In this document: positions 35,818 to 44,675 of the stretch, in pieces | Layout: each line of letters begins with the position of its first letter | How positions within the stretch are numbered: position 1 is the first letter of the stretch | From: an uncultured Ruminococcus sp. | Lineage (GTDB): Bacteria > Bacillota > Clostridia > Oscillospirales > Ruminococcaceae | Direction: 5' to 3' | NCBI GenBank assembly: GCA_902762785.1 | Contig: CACWPL010000003.1 | Coordinates: 49,142-113,141 of the forward strand | DNA: 64,000 bases | Notes under the pieces: model-generated | The model's database searches: none | The model's input: the letters and a program-made list of their open reading frames with translations, nothing else | What the model was told of the DNA's origin: nothing | Program-made: the position numbers and the translations under genes

Positions 35818-35825
35818 CCTCCACC

Positions 35826-36992
35826 TTATCTATCACAGAACGGCTTCGCGATCAGCGAGGGATTGGAAAAGTCGGTCTCTTGGATGATTCTCGCGATCCG
35901 CTCTGCTGCATGGCCGTCTCCATAGGGGGTGACATAGCCACGGAGGCCTTCCCGAAACGCCGGATCGAGCCCTCTGCGGATCGCATCCACGATCTCAGTG
36001 CGTGTGCAGCCGCAATGGACGACATTTTTGGGCCGGAGACGTCCCTTTTGCCGTTCGCCGATGTCAACGGTCGGCAGTCCGAACGCTGCGCTTTCCAGAA
36101 TACCGCTCGAAGAGTTCCCGACCATGATGTCGGCATGTCGCAGCAGGCTCAGGTAGCGTTTCTGTCCCAGGCTCTTATGCAGACACATCTGTTCTGGATG
36201 CGCCTCCACAGCGCGCGCGATCTGTGTATACACCTGCATCCCACCAACGTCGCTGTTCGGGCAGGTGATCACTGCATACACGCCTGTCTCCAATAGTGCC
36301 TGAAGGACCTCCTGCACCTCCTGCGCCGCCATCTCTGGTGATTCCACTGTCACAGGATGGAACGTCACTGCTGCCAGCGGCAGGGCGTCAGAGATTCCTA
36401 GCAACTGAAGGAGCTGCGGCTTGTCGAGCGTCGTGATCTGTAGGATATTGTCGATGCCGAGCGCCCCCACCGGGAACACCCGCTCCGGCGATTCCCCCAT
36501 CTGGAGGATACGCTTGGCATAGGGCTCTATGGACGGGAAATGCAGAGATGCCATCTTGGTGATCGCATGACGGATCTTGTCGTCGATGGCGCCCTCTGTG
36601 ATCTCGCCGCCGTGGATGTGGATGATCGGCACCCGGCAAATGACGGCCGCCGTGCAAAAGCCCAGCAGCTCATAGCGATCCCCTAGGACGATCATCGCAT
36701 CATAGTGATTCGTTTCAAAAATAGCAGCCATCTGATCTGCCGCCCTCGCTGCCGCCCGGGTCGCCTGGCGCTCTGTCCCGACGTGATCCTCGTCCAGGAT
36801 CGGGATGACATGCTCGATCGGGAAACCATCTGCTTCTATCTGCTGCTTGGTGTACCCATAGTGCTGCAAAAGGTGTGTCCCGGAGACCAGCAGATGCGGC
36901 GTCACACCGGGCGTTTTGGAGAGCTGCCGGATCAGTGGGGCAAGGAGCCCATACTCTGCCCGTGTTGCTGTAATGATGGCGATATGCTTCAT
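35826..36992 (-). CDS. legG: Sugar-nucleotide hydrolysing 2-epimerase (NeuC/LegG-like)
   Basis: 388 residues. It has the hydrolysing epimerase pattern: IAIITATRAEYGLLAPLI, MIVLGDRYELLG, and HIHGGEITEGAIDDKIRHA, which is characteristic of NeuC and LegG. It releases the free 2-epimerised amino sugar for LegI. ATG 36992 has GAGGT upstream; an upstream in-frame codon was rejected. It follows rfbH by eight bases. Confidence 0.9.
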   Translation of the reverse strand: MKHIAIITATRAEYGLLAPLIRQLSKTPGVTPHLLVSGTHLLQHYGYTKQQIEADGFPIEHVIPILDEDHVGTERQATRAAARAADQMAAIFETNHYDAMIVLGDRYELLGFCTAAVICRVPIIHIHGGEITEGAIDDKIRHAITKMASLHFPSIEPYAKRILQMGESPERVFPVGALGIDNILQITTLDKPQLLQLLGISDALPLAAVTFHPVTVESPEMAAQEVQEVLQALLETGVYAVITCPNSDVGGMQVYTQIARAVEAHPEQMCLHKSLGQKRYLSLLRHADIMVGNSSSGILESAAFGLPTVDIGERQKGRLRPKNVVHCGCTRTEIVDAIRRGLDPAFREGLRGYVTPYGDGHAAERIARIIQETDFSNPSLIAKPFCDR

Positions 36993-37000
36993 GCCATACC

Positions 37001-38338
37001 TCACTGCGCGATCGCGGCGCGGATGGTCTTGGCCATATAGCCCAGCATCTCCTGTGTCATGCCGGGATAGACCCCCACCCAGAACGTATCGTGCAGGATG
37101 CGGTCGGTCTGCGTCAGTGCGCCGGCGATGCGGTAGCCCTCGCCGGTGCGGCGCATCTCCTCGAAGCAGGGGTGCCGCGTCAGGTCGCCCGCGAAGAGCA
37201 TCCGCGTCTGCACGCCATGTGCCTCGAGATAAGGCACGACCTTCGTGCGGTCCACGCCCTCCCGGCAGGTCATCAGGAAGCCGAACCAGCAGGGATCGCT
37301 CCCCGCGCAGGCCTCCGGCAGGATCAGACGATCCTCCGTCCCCTCCAAAAGCGACCGCAGATAGGAAAAATTCTCCCGTCTTCTCTGCGCGAACGCGGGG
37401 AACTTCTCGAGCTGCGCGCAGCCGATGGCCGCCTGCATGTCCGTCGCCTTGAGGTTGTAGCCGAAGTGGGAGTAGACGTACTTATGGTCATAGCCCAGCG
37501 GGAGCGTGCCGTACTGCCGGTCGAAGCGATGGCCGCAGACATTGTCCATCCCGGACGGACAGGCGCAGTCGCGTCCCCAATCGCGCATCGAGCGCATGAT
37601 CTTGGCGAGCAGGGCATCGTTCGTGTAGACGGCGCCTCCCTCGCCCATCGTGAGATGGTGCGGCGGGTAAAAGCTCGAGGTGCCGATGTCGCCGAAGGTG
37701 CCGGTGAAGCGCGTCTCCCCGTCGAGCGTATAGCGCGAGCCGAGGGCGTCGCAGTTGTCCTCGATGAGCCAGAGACCGTGGGCATCACAGAACGCCTTGA
37801 CGGCCTTGATGTCGAAGGGCTCGCCCATCGTGTGCGCGAGGACGACGGCCTTCGTTTTCGGCGAGAGCGCGCCCTCAAGCGCCGTGACGTCTACATTATA
37901 ATGCGGGATCGTCACGTCCACGAACACCGGCACCGCGCCGAACTGCACGATCGCGGCGACCGTGGTCGGGAAGCCCGCCGCCACGGTGATGACCTCATCC
38001 CCGCGACGGATGGCACGCTCCCCCAAGAGCGGGGAGGTCAGCGTCATGAAAGCCAGCAGATTCGCCGACGATCCGGAATTCACCAGCAGACAGTGCCGGA
38101 TCCCGAGATAGGCCGCGAGCTGCTTCTCGAACTGCTGGGTATACCGCCCGGACGTGAGCCAGAACTCGAGCGCGCTGTCCACCAGCGCGGTCATCTCCGC
38201 CTCGTCATAGACGCGCCCCGCATAGGGGATGCGGTCGCCCTCGTGATAGGGCTTCGGGCCGTGGAAGGTGCGGCAATAGTCCGCCACTTGCGCCAGGATC
38301 TGCGCCCTTGCCTCCTGCTCGGTCATATCCTCAAACAT
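37001..38338 (-). CDS. rfbH: CDP-6-deoxyhexulose 3-dehydrase (E1)
   Basis: 445 residues. It belongs to the aminotransferase-like fold, but the PLP lysine is replaced by His (SSFYPPHHLTMGEGG), the hallmark of the PMP-dependent dehydrase. The [2Fe-2S] cysteines are visible as EDNC, then about 60 residues, then CAC-x7-C (DCACPSGMDNVCG). It removes the C3 hydroxyl of CDP-4-keto-6-deoxyglucose. The usual RfbI-type reductase partner is not in the window. ATG 38338 follows GGGGAG; the much longer frame upstream overlaps rfbG and was rejected. Confidence 0.93.
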   Translation of the reverse strand: MFEDMTEQEARAQILAQVADYCRTFHGPKPYHEGDRIPYAGRVYDEAEMTALVDSALEFWLTSGRYTQQFEKQLAAYLGIRHCLLVNSGSSANLLAFMTLTSPLLGERAIRRGDEVITVAAGFPTTVAAIVQFGAVPVFVDVTIPHYNVDVTALEGALSPKTKAVVLAHTMGEPFDIKAVKAFCDAHGLWLIEDNCDALGSRYTLDGETRFTGTFGDIGTSSFYPPHHLTMGEGGAVYTNDALLAKIMRSMRDWGRDCACPSGMDNVCGHRFDRQYGTLPLGYDHKYVYSHFGYNLKATDMQAAIGCAQLEKFPAFAQRRRENFSYLRSLLEGTEDRLILPEACAGSDPCWFGFLMTCREGVDRTKVVPYLEAHGVQTRMLFAGDLTRHPCFEEMRRTGEGYRIAGALTQTDRILHDTFWVGVYPGMTQEMLGYMAKTIRAAIAQ

Positions 38339-38343
38339 GCATT

Positions 38344-39393
38344 TCACTCCCCATATCCTATGATCTGTCGGTCTGTCACGGCCGCGGCGTCCTCGCCGTG
38401 CAGACAGGCCTTCGTCCATTCGATCGTCGCCCGCAGCGCGTCCTCGACCGTCCAGCGCGGCGACCATCCCAGACGGGCACGGATCTTCGCGCTGTCCAGC
38501 CAGAGATAGCTCGCCTCATGGACGGCACCGGGCTGCATCCGGCTCTCCCACGACGCGCCCTCGCCCCAGATCTCGCAGAAGCAGGTCGCGAGCTCGCCCG
38601 TGTGCAGGCGGTCGGTCTCGAAGGGGCCAACGTTATAGCTCCCGGCGAGCGAGATGTCCTCCATCTGCCGCTGTGCCACCAGCAGATAGGCCGTCAGCGG
38701 CTCAAGGACATGCTGGTAGGGACGCACGGAATACGGATCGCGCACTGCGATCGGCTCCCCTGCCGTCACCGCGCGGATGCAGTCGGGCACGATGCGGTCG
38801 GCGGAAAAGTCGCCGCCGCCAATGACATTGCCCGCCCGGCACGTCGACACCGCGACGCCCTGCGCCGTCAAAAACGAACGCCGGTAGGCGCCCGTCACCA
38901 GCTCCGAGCAGCTCTTGGAATTGGAATAGGGATCGTAGCCGTCGAGAGGATCGTCCTCACGATAGCCCCACGCCCATTCCTTATTCAGATAGACCTTGTC
39001 GGTCGTGACGTTCACGACGGAGCGGACAGACCCCGTCTGCCGCACGGCCTCGAGCACATGCACCGTCCCCATGATGTTCGTGCTGTATGTCTCGACGGGC
39101 GCGGCATAGCTCTGCCGCACCAGCGGCTGCGCCGCCAGATGGAGCACGATCTCCGGCCTTGCCGCCTGCATCGCCCGCGTGAGCGCCTCAAGATCGCGGA
39201 CATCGCCCTCGATCTGGGCGATGTCACGGGCGGTCTGGGTCAAAGCGAAAAGGCTCGGGTCAGTCGGCGGTGCGAGCGCGTAGCCCGTCACCTCGGCACC
39301 GGCCAGCAGCAGCATCCGGCAGAGCCAGGTGCCCTTGAAGCCCGTGCTGCCAGTCACGAACACGCGCTTGCCGCGGTAAAACGTCAGATCCAT
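38344..39393 (-). CDS. rfbG: CDP-glucose 4,6-dehydratase
   Basis: 349 residues, an extended SDR. VFVTGSTGFKGTWLCRML and YSNSKSCSELVT match RfbG. It converts CDP-glucose to CDP-4-keto-6-deoxyglucose. The ATG at 39393 has GGAGG eight bases upstream and overlaps the rfbF stop (TGATG). The next gene, rfbH, begins five bases after its stop. Confidence 0.95.
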   Translation of the reverse strand: MDLTFYRGKRVFVTGSTGFKGTWLCRMLLLAGAEVTGYALAPPTDPSLFALTQTARDIAQIEGDVRDLEALTRAMQAARPEIVLHLAAQPLVRQSYAAPVETYSTNIMGTVHVLEAVRQTGSVRSVVNVTTDKVYLNKEWAWGYREDDPLDGYDPYSNSKSCSELVTGAYRRSFLTAQGVAVSTCRAGNVIGGGDFSADRIVPDCIRAVTAGEPIAVRDPYSVRPYQHVLEPLTAYLLVAQRQMEDISLAGSYNVGPFETDRLHTGELATCFCEIWGEGASWESRMQPGAVHEASYLWLDSAKIRARLGWSPRWTVEDALRATIEWTKACLHGEDAAAVTDRQIIGYGE

Positions 39394-40166
39394 CACCATT
39401 TCCTCCATGGTGCCTGCCCGCTCTGCCAGAGCTTTTCGAGCAGGAGCTTGTCACGCTGCGTGTCCATGCACTGCCAGAAGCCGGTGTGATGGAACGCCAT
39501 GAGCTGCCCCGTGCGGGCGAGGGTCTCGAGCGGCTTTTTCTCGAATACCGTCGTCTCGTCCTCGAGCAGATCGAACACAGCGGGCTCGAACACCATGTAG
39601 CCGCCGTTGACGACATTGACGTCCTGCTCATTCTTCTCACGGAAGGCATGGACGGTGCCGTCCTCCTCGACGTCGATCACGCCGAAGCGCTGATCGATGT
39701 CGATCGCGGTGATCGTCCCGATCCGGCCGTGGCTGCGATGGAAGGCCTCGAGCGCGCGGATGTCCACATCACAGACGCCGTCGCCATAGGTCAGCATGAA
39801 AGGCTCCTCGCCGATGTACGGCCGCACGGCACGGATGCGGCCGCCGGTCATGGTGTTCAGGCCGGTGTCCACGATCGTGACCTTCCACGGCTCGGCGACG
39901 TTGTTGTGGACGATCATCTTGTTATCGTCCGAAAAATCGAACGTGATGTCGCTGTTGTGCAGGTAATAATCCGCGAAATACTCCTTGATCATGTGCTGCC
40001 GATAGCCGGCGCAGATGATGAACTCGTGGTAGCCGTAGTAGGAGTATTCCTTCATGATGTGCCACAGGATCGGCATGCCGCCGATCTCGATCATGGGCTT
40101 GGGACGCAGATGGCTCTCCTCCGAGATGCGCGTGCCAAGACCGCCCGCCAGGATCACGACTTTCAT
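39393..40166 (-). CDS. rfbF: Glucose-1-phosphate cytidylyltransferase
   Basis: 257 residues. MKVVILAGGLGTRISEESH and RPKPMIEIGGMPILWHIMK are diagnostic of RfbF. It makes CDP-glucose, the entry point to 3,6-dideoxyhexoses. ATG 40166 follows GGAGGTGG. The rfbFGH block is more GC-rich than the genes to its left, which suggests a separate origin. Confidence 0.95.
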   Translation of the reverse strand: MKVVILAGGLGTRISEESHLRPKPMIEIGGMPILWHIMKEYSYYGYHEFIICAGYRQHMIKEYFADYYLHNSDITFDFSDDNKMIVHNNVAEPWKVTIVDTGLNTMTGGRIRAVRPYIGEEPFMLTYGDGVCDVDIRALEAFHRSHGRIGTITAIDIDQRFGVIDVEEDGTVHAFREKNEQDVNVVNGGYMVFEPAVFDLLEDETTVFEKKPLETLARTGQLMAFHHTGFWQCMDTQRDKLLLEKLWQSGQAPWRKW

Positions 40167-40179
40167 ACGATCCACCTCC

Positions 40180-41784
40180 TCAGTGCTTGCAGATGTATTT
40201 GTAGAAGGGCGATTCCTTGTAGTTCTGGGCGAAGAAATTCGTACTATCGCTGTCCTCCTCCATGCTGCCGAGATGCTCATAATCGAAGGTCTTGAACATG
40301 TCGAGCTGCTCGATCCGCGGGTCGGGATACTTCATTTCGACCGTTTGCAGCGCCTCGCGGGTGATCTCGCACATCGGTGTCGCAAAGCCGACAGCCAGCA
40401 CGAACGAGGAGATCAGGAGCGCCGTGCGCTTGCGGGCAAGGTCGTCGAGGCTGTGGATCTCGCCCTTCTCCGGCATCTCCGCGATCACGAGACGGATCAT
40501 CATGATGCACAGATACAGCAGTCCCGGGATCGACACGCGCATGGAAAAGTCCTCCTGTGCGCCGATCATCAGCAGCGGGCAGATCAGCAGATAGACAGCC
40601 ACACCGGCCGTGAGCCGCCGCTCCTGCTTCTTCGCCAGCAGGAGGATGACGTACACGCCGAATTCAAACAGCACGAACATCGCATACAGCCGCAGCGCGA
40701 TGCCGATCTCCTCCGCCTCGCCCTTGGTGAACACGTCATGGATCCGCAGCGCCGTGCTGTCGCCGCCGGACTTCCCGCTGACGTTCGAGATCATGACGTT
40801 CGCCGTGAAATAGAGTCCGAACACCGGCACGACCGCCAGGATGCTCAAAAAGTTCTGCGGTGAGAGCATCCGCCGCAGCGCATCGCCGAGGCACTTCGCC
40901 TTCCCCGCATCGAACAGGTCGATCGCGGCGCGCAGCAGGCCAAAGATCACCATCCCCACGAACGGGAACGGTCCGAACGGCATCGCCAGCGCCCCGATCA
41001 GCGCAAAGTCCTTCAAATGCCGCTCGTTCATCATGCAGAGGAACAGCGGCCACACCGGGACGACCTGGTTATACACCCAGTAGAGCTGGGTGGTGTTGGA
41101 GGAGAACTGGAAATAGGCGGCCCACCACTCGATATGGTCGATCTCCAAGACAAACTCTCGCAGCTCCGGGATGTCGAACGCCACACCGAGCGCATCCATG
41201 CCGCTGAAGAATATGAAGAGCACGATGGCCAGAATCGGGTAGTATTTCCCCTTCGTATACGTCAGCAGGATCGTCAGCAGGAGCGTGAGCGTCACCCCGA
41301 TCGTGCTCCAGATCAGGAGCGCCACATTGCTCACATGCATCGCCAGCTCGGCATCCCCTGTGGCGAGCCATGAGGCCTTGCCGATGCCGCAGGGCACCAT
41401 CCAGTAGGCGATATAATAGCAGAGCAGGTTCTTCCCGCCATAATAGGTGACAGGCCACTCCTTCAGGGTCAGGTCGGTCATGATCTTGTTGCGGATGTAG
41501 TGGTCAGACGTCTGGTGGACGAAGCCGCCCTGTCCGCCAAAAAAGCACCACACGAGCGCCACTACAACGACCGCGATGCAGACCCCGGCTGAGATCTGCA
41601 TCTGCTCTTGTTTCCCGTCGGCGTCATTGGCGTGGAACAGGCTCCACCCGACCGCGCCGACCAGCAGCACGGTCGCGATCAGCGCCGCTGCCACGTTCAG
41701 CCATCCACAAAAGAAGATCAGAATCGGGATGGCCGTGTAGAGAAAGACACATGTTTTGAGTTTTCGATAGGATAGCTGTAGCAT
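40180..41784 (-). CDS. Polytopic membrane protein, possible glycosyltransferase
   Basis: 534 residues with about 12 hydrophobic segments and a soluble tail of about 80 residues. An early extracytoplasmic loop contains FVHQTSDHYIRNKIM and a Trp/Tyr-rich stretch (LKEWPVTYYGG). The topology could fit a GT-C transferase, but no definite catalytic motif was recognised. ATG 41784 follows GGAGG. It is the second gene of the polysaccharide cluster. Confidence 0.7.
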   Translation of the reverse strand: MLQLSYRKLKTCVFLYTAIPILIFFCGWLNVAAALIATVLLVGAVGWSLFHANDADGKQEQMQISAGVCIAVVVVALVWCFFGGQGGFVHQTSDHYIRNKIMTDLTLKEWPVTYYGGKNLLCYYIAYWMVPCGIGKASWLATGDAELAMHVSNVALLIWSTIGVTLTLLLTILLTYTKGKYYPILAIVLFIFFSGMDALGVAFDIPELREFVLEIDHIEWWAAYFQFSSNTTQLYWVYNQVVPVWPLFLCMMNERHLKDFALIGALAMPFGPFPFVGMVIFGLLRAAIDLFDAGKAKCLGDALRRMLSPQNFLSILAVVPVFGLYFTANVMISNVSGKSGGDSTALRIHDVFTKGEAEEIGIALRLYAMFVLFEFGVYVILLLAKKQERRLTAGVAVYLLICPLLMIGAQEDFSMRVSIPGLLYLCIMMIRLVIAEMPEKGEIHSLDDLARKRTALLISSFVLAVGFATPMCEITREALQTVEMKYPDPRIEQLDMFKTFDYEHLGSMEEDSDSTNFFAQNYKESPFYKYICKH

Positions 41785-41801
41785 GGGTGCCTCCAGATAT
41801 G

Positions 41802-43508
41802 TCAAGGATAGATCTGCTCCAGATCGGGGTATTCGTCCAGCAGATCGGAGCGGAGATAGATGCATGTCCCGGCATCCGCGGTGGACAGCTTGTAGATGAT
41901 GCTCGCCTTCAGATCGGCCACGACCACATAATCCACGCCCTCGAGCATCTCCGGCGGATAGATCTCATCGATCGGGCAATATCCAATGAGGACATCCGGC
42001 AGCCCCTGCGCCACCCACTGGGCGAACAGCGCATCATTGTCCGGGGCATAGCAGTAATGCATATAAAGATCGCCCGGATAGTTCACATTGAAATTCATGA
42101 AGATATTGCGGTCAAAATACGCAGATAGCATGGAACTATGGCCTTGGATGTTCGGGAAATGCTCCACGATAGGGGCATGATCGCCTGGGATGTGCGTGGT
42201 GTTGTAGATTCTAGGATGATCCTTCAGCTCGCTGCGGTCTTGTACATGATTCCAGATCACCATGATCTTTGTATCCTCGAGATGATGTTCCTTGATAAAG
42301 TCAGCGACCGCGCGTGGGCCATAGTCCAACCGGATGTCATACAATGAACTGATGACGGCATAGGCCACCGGTATAAGGCACAGCACCACGCCCGTCACCT
42401 TGACAAAGCATCGCACTACCGCGCTGTCGAGTCTTTCCCAGATCTTGCCAAACAGTGGCGGCATGCAAGCCCCCTCCGGCGAGTCGAGGATCGTCCAAGA
42501 CCAGAACACTAGGAATAACGTCCCTATCCCGACATGATGGTAGGAAAAATAGCCAAAAACTGCGAATAGTATGTAAGTACCGTAAGGAATCAGGAACTGC
42601 AGCATGCAACGATTCGCCTTCGCGATCATCAGCAGCGCTATCCAGCAGATCGATCCTCCAAGTATACCAAAGTAGATGTTTGAAGTCGTCCATTGCACAT
42701 CCGAAGGAGTCATGGTCGCACCGATGAAGGTATCGAACGTGACCATAAATATGCGTTCAAAGTGTTCCTTGAACTGTGCCCAAAGCGACATTCGATTTAC
42801 CTCGATACCGCTGAAATACACATCCTCCGCCGGAATCACAAGTGCAACGATACACAGTGCCAGCGCCAGTATCGAGCAGAGCGACCAGAAGCGCATGTCC
42901 TTCCAGAAAGTGCTGCATTTTTTGGCTCGAATCATCTCCGCTACGATCTCGATCGTCCACACGATGCACAGGCCACCGGCCAAAAGCATCCCATAGGCCG
43001 TTGCGAGACACATACCCATGAGCGGCAGGATATACCGCCAAGGATGCGTGTTCCTCTCCCGGTAGCCGATGGCCGCCAGGAAGACCATCAGCATGAAGAT
43101 GCAGTAAGGCCGGCTCACGACGCCATACTGGTAAAAGCACTCGTACGTGAACGGCAGCAAACAGCGAATCGCCTTGGGGAACGGCGAACGGAACAGGAGC
43201 ACTGCCATCGCGCCGGAGCAGAAGAGCCAGTTGATCGCCTTTAGAGTCACCTCAAAGGGAAAGCCGTTCTTCGCAAAGACCGCCAGAATCAAGTACCAAA
43301 CAGGAGGGTGCCCCTCATAATGTGGGATAACGAACAGAATGTCGTGCAGCGATGCGCTGCGTGCGATCTGCCAGGCCTGTGTCTCATCGAACCAAGGCTC
43401 GTGGAAGGATTGGATCACAGCGAGCAGTATCATATAGAGTGCTAGTGAGACGGCCTCTGCTTTTCCAACGTTTTTAGCAAATAGTAATGATCTGGTCTTT
43501 TCAGTCAT
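41802..43508 (-). CDS. GT-C-type membrane glycosyltransferase
   Basis: 568 residues with about 11 hydrophobic segments. The first extracytoplasmic loop carries FHEPWFDETQAWQIAR, where the D-E pair fits the catalytic acidic residues of GT39/ArnT-like enzymes, followed by HPPVWYLIL. The last 160 residues are soluble and probably extracytoplasmic. It should use a lipid-phosphate sugar donor, possibly made by the GT2 enzyme of the cluster. It is the promoter-proximal gene of the leftward cluster. ATG 43508 follows GAGAGGATC. Confidence 0.78.
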   Translation of the reverse strand: MTEKTRSLLFAKNVGKAEAVSLALYMILLAVIQSFHEPWFDETQAWQIARSASLHDILFVIPHYEGHPPVWYLILAVFAKNGFPFEVTLKAINWLFCSGAMAVLLFRSPFPKAIRCLLPFTYECFYQYGVVSRPYCIFMLMVFLAAIGYRERNTHPWRYILPLMGMCLATAYGMLLAGGLCIVWTIEIVAEMIRAKKCSTFWKDMRFWSLCSILALALCIVALVIPAEDVYFSGIEVNRMSLWAQFKEHFERIFMVTFDTFIGATMTPSDVQWTTSNIYFGILGGSICWIALLMIAKANRCMLQFLIPYGTYILFAVFGYFSYHHVGIGTLFLVFWSWTILDSPEGACMPPLFGKIWERLDSAVVRCFVKVTGVVLCLIPVAYAVISSLYDIRLDYGPRAVADFIKEHHLEDTKIMVIWNHVQDRSELKDHPRIYNTTHIPGDHAPIVEHFPNIQGHSSMLSAYFDRNIFMNFNVNYPGDLYMHYCYAPDNDALFAQWVAQGLPDVLIGYCPIDEIYPPEMLEGVDYVVVADLKASIIYKLSTADAGTCIYLRSDLLDEYPDLEQIYP

Positions 43509-43586
43509 AGGAACGATCCTCTCATGAAGTCCCGGAAACACCGCCGGGCACATCATTTTTTATTATCGTGCTTGTAGGCAGACAAA

Positions 43587-43620
43587 GCGGTAAGCCCTCC
43601 TGTTTGGGAGCGCTTATCGC
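43587..43620 (-). terminator. Hairpin between the pilin gene and the polysaccharide cluster
   Basis: A 14-bp imperfect stem (43587-43600 with 43607-43620) lies just past the pilin stop. The leftward tail is TTTGTCT, so it may terminate or attenuate pilin transcripts. A weak -10 (GATAAT) lies about 25 bases further on. I saw no convincing -35 for the polysaccharide cluster, so partial read-through from the pilin genes is possible. Confidence 0.45.
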
Positions 43621-43625
43621 TGGGT

Positions 43626-44072
43626 TCAAGTCCTTGAAGCATCAGTCAGCGTAAAGGTGCTGTAGTTGTCTATGGTCGATGCCACCGGGTAGCCGCCGTT
43701 ATAGTTGCCGTCGCCGCAGCTGGCGGCGATCACAGCCATGCTCTTGATCGTATAGTCAGCATGGCCACCGCGGGTGATGAGTTCATCGATACTAGCGAAA
43801 TAGTCCTGGATCTTTTCATCCATGCGTTCCTCGCCGCCGGGATATGAATGATCTCCACTGGAGATGGTATGTCCCTCAGCGTCCTCCTCGATGAGCGCGG
43901 TCGCTACTGCATCGAACAGGGACTTGGCACTGGAGTTCATCGAGGCCACCTTGGACTTCTTGATGTAGCCCAGCATGGATGGGACGAGGATGGCCGCAAG
44001 GATACCGATGATCTCGATCACAACGATCAGCTCGACCAGTATGAAGCCCTTTACATTCTTTCGCATCCTCAT
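43626..44072 (-). CDS. Type IV pilin-like protein, atypical
   Basis: About 148 residues. The prepilin motif is KG/FILVELIVVIEIIG; cleavage after Gly leaves Phe1 and Glu5 as expected, but an extra glutamate interrupts the hydrophobic helix where the two neighbours have alanine. The rest (SMLGYIKKSKVASMNSS, YPVASTIDNYSTFTL) follows the neighbours. It may be a minor pilin or a degrading copy. The start is weakly supported (GAGG nine bases before ATG 44072). Confidence 0.72.
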   Translation of the reverse strand: MRMRKNVKGFILVELIVVIEIIGILAAILVPSMLGYIKKSKVASMNSSAKSLFDAVATALIEEDAEGHTISSGDHSYPGGEERMDEKIQDYFASIDELITRGGHADYTIKSMAVIAASCGDGNYNGGYPVASTIDNYSTFTLTDASRT

Positions 44073-44098
44073 ATGAGGGTGCCTCGAGATGATAAACA

Positions 44099-44132
44099 CG
44101 ACCGCCCTGCCCCGGACGGGGCAGGGCGGTCG
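44099..44132 (-). terminator. Terminator between two pilin genes
   Basis: A 15-bp GC-rich perfect stem (44099-44113 with 44118-44132; loop about 4 bases) is followed leftward by TGTTTATC. Confidence 0.65.
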
Positions 44133-44171
44133 GATGTGCTTGTATCCGCTAGAGATACATTCTGTCAGTGC

Positions 44172-44639
44172 TTAGCGGGCAGCCTCGCTCAGACCAGCAG
44201 CGGTAGAAGTGAAATTGCTGTAGGTGTCAACAGTAGCTGCTACCGGATAGCCGCCGCAGTAAACGCCATCGCCGCAGACAGCAGCGGTAACTGCCATGTC
44301 CGCTACTCTGTAGCTAGCAAAGCCATGCTTACCGTTGCCGCAGAGCTGTTCAACATCAGCAAAGAAGTTCTTGATCTTCTTGTCCATGTCAGTCGGGTTA
44401 GCAGCGTTGTAGTGGTAGTCACCGCCGTTAACGGACTTACCCTCGGAGTCCATCTCAACGAGCGCGGTAGCCGCAGCGTCGAACAGGGACTTAGCGTTCG
44501 CGTTCATGGAAGAAACCTTGGACTTCTTAACGTAGCCCAGCATGGACGGAACGAGGATTGCGGCCAGAACGCCGATGATCGCGATAACTACGATCAGCTC
44601 TACCAGCGTGAAGCCCTTGGCGGTCTTTCTTGTTTTCAT
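44172..44639 (-). CDS. Type IV pilin-like protein (leftward copy of the inverted pair)
   Basis: 155 residues. The prepilin leader MKTRKTAKG is cleaved before FTLVELIVVIAIIG, a standard class III/pseudopilin N-terminus. The first 70 residues are almost identical, also at DNA level, to the pilin at 46102, while the C-terminal domain differs (LCGNGKHGF, GVYCGGYPVAAT). It has two or more cysteines that could form a disulfide, which the rightward copy lacks in part. ATAAGGAGG precedes the ATG. Its 5' end is one arm of the 77-bp inverted repeat. Confidence 0.88.
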   Translation of the reverse strand: MKTRKTAKGFTLVELIVVIAIIGVLAAILVPSMLGYVKKSKVSSMNANAKSLFDAAATALVEMDSEGKSVNGGDYHYNAANPTDMDKKIKNFFADVEQLCGNGKHGFASYRVADMAVTAAVCGDGVYCGGYPVAATVDTYSNFTSTAAGLSEAAR

Positions 44640-44666
44640 AGCGAAAACCTCCTTATAAAATATAGA
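44590..44666 (-). repeat. Left arm of a 77-bp perfect inverted repeat
   Basis: It spans the ribosome binding site, ATG and first 17 codons of the leftward pilin. It is identical to the reverse complement of 46075-46151. Similarity continues at roughly 90% for about another 110 bases into both genes, then falls away. Confidence 0.9.
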
Positions 44667-44675
44667 GAAGGAGGC

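Noticed and set aside
43570-43640. tRNA-like sequence (AAAGCGGTAAGCC, GGGTTCAAGTCC, and ends that can pair)
   Set aside because: D-loop is too long, no proper 7-base anticodon loop with T33, and T-stem has mismatches. It may be a relic, but the hairpin at 43587-43620 explains part of it as a terminator-like element.
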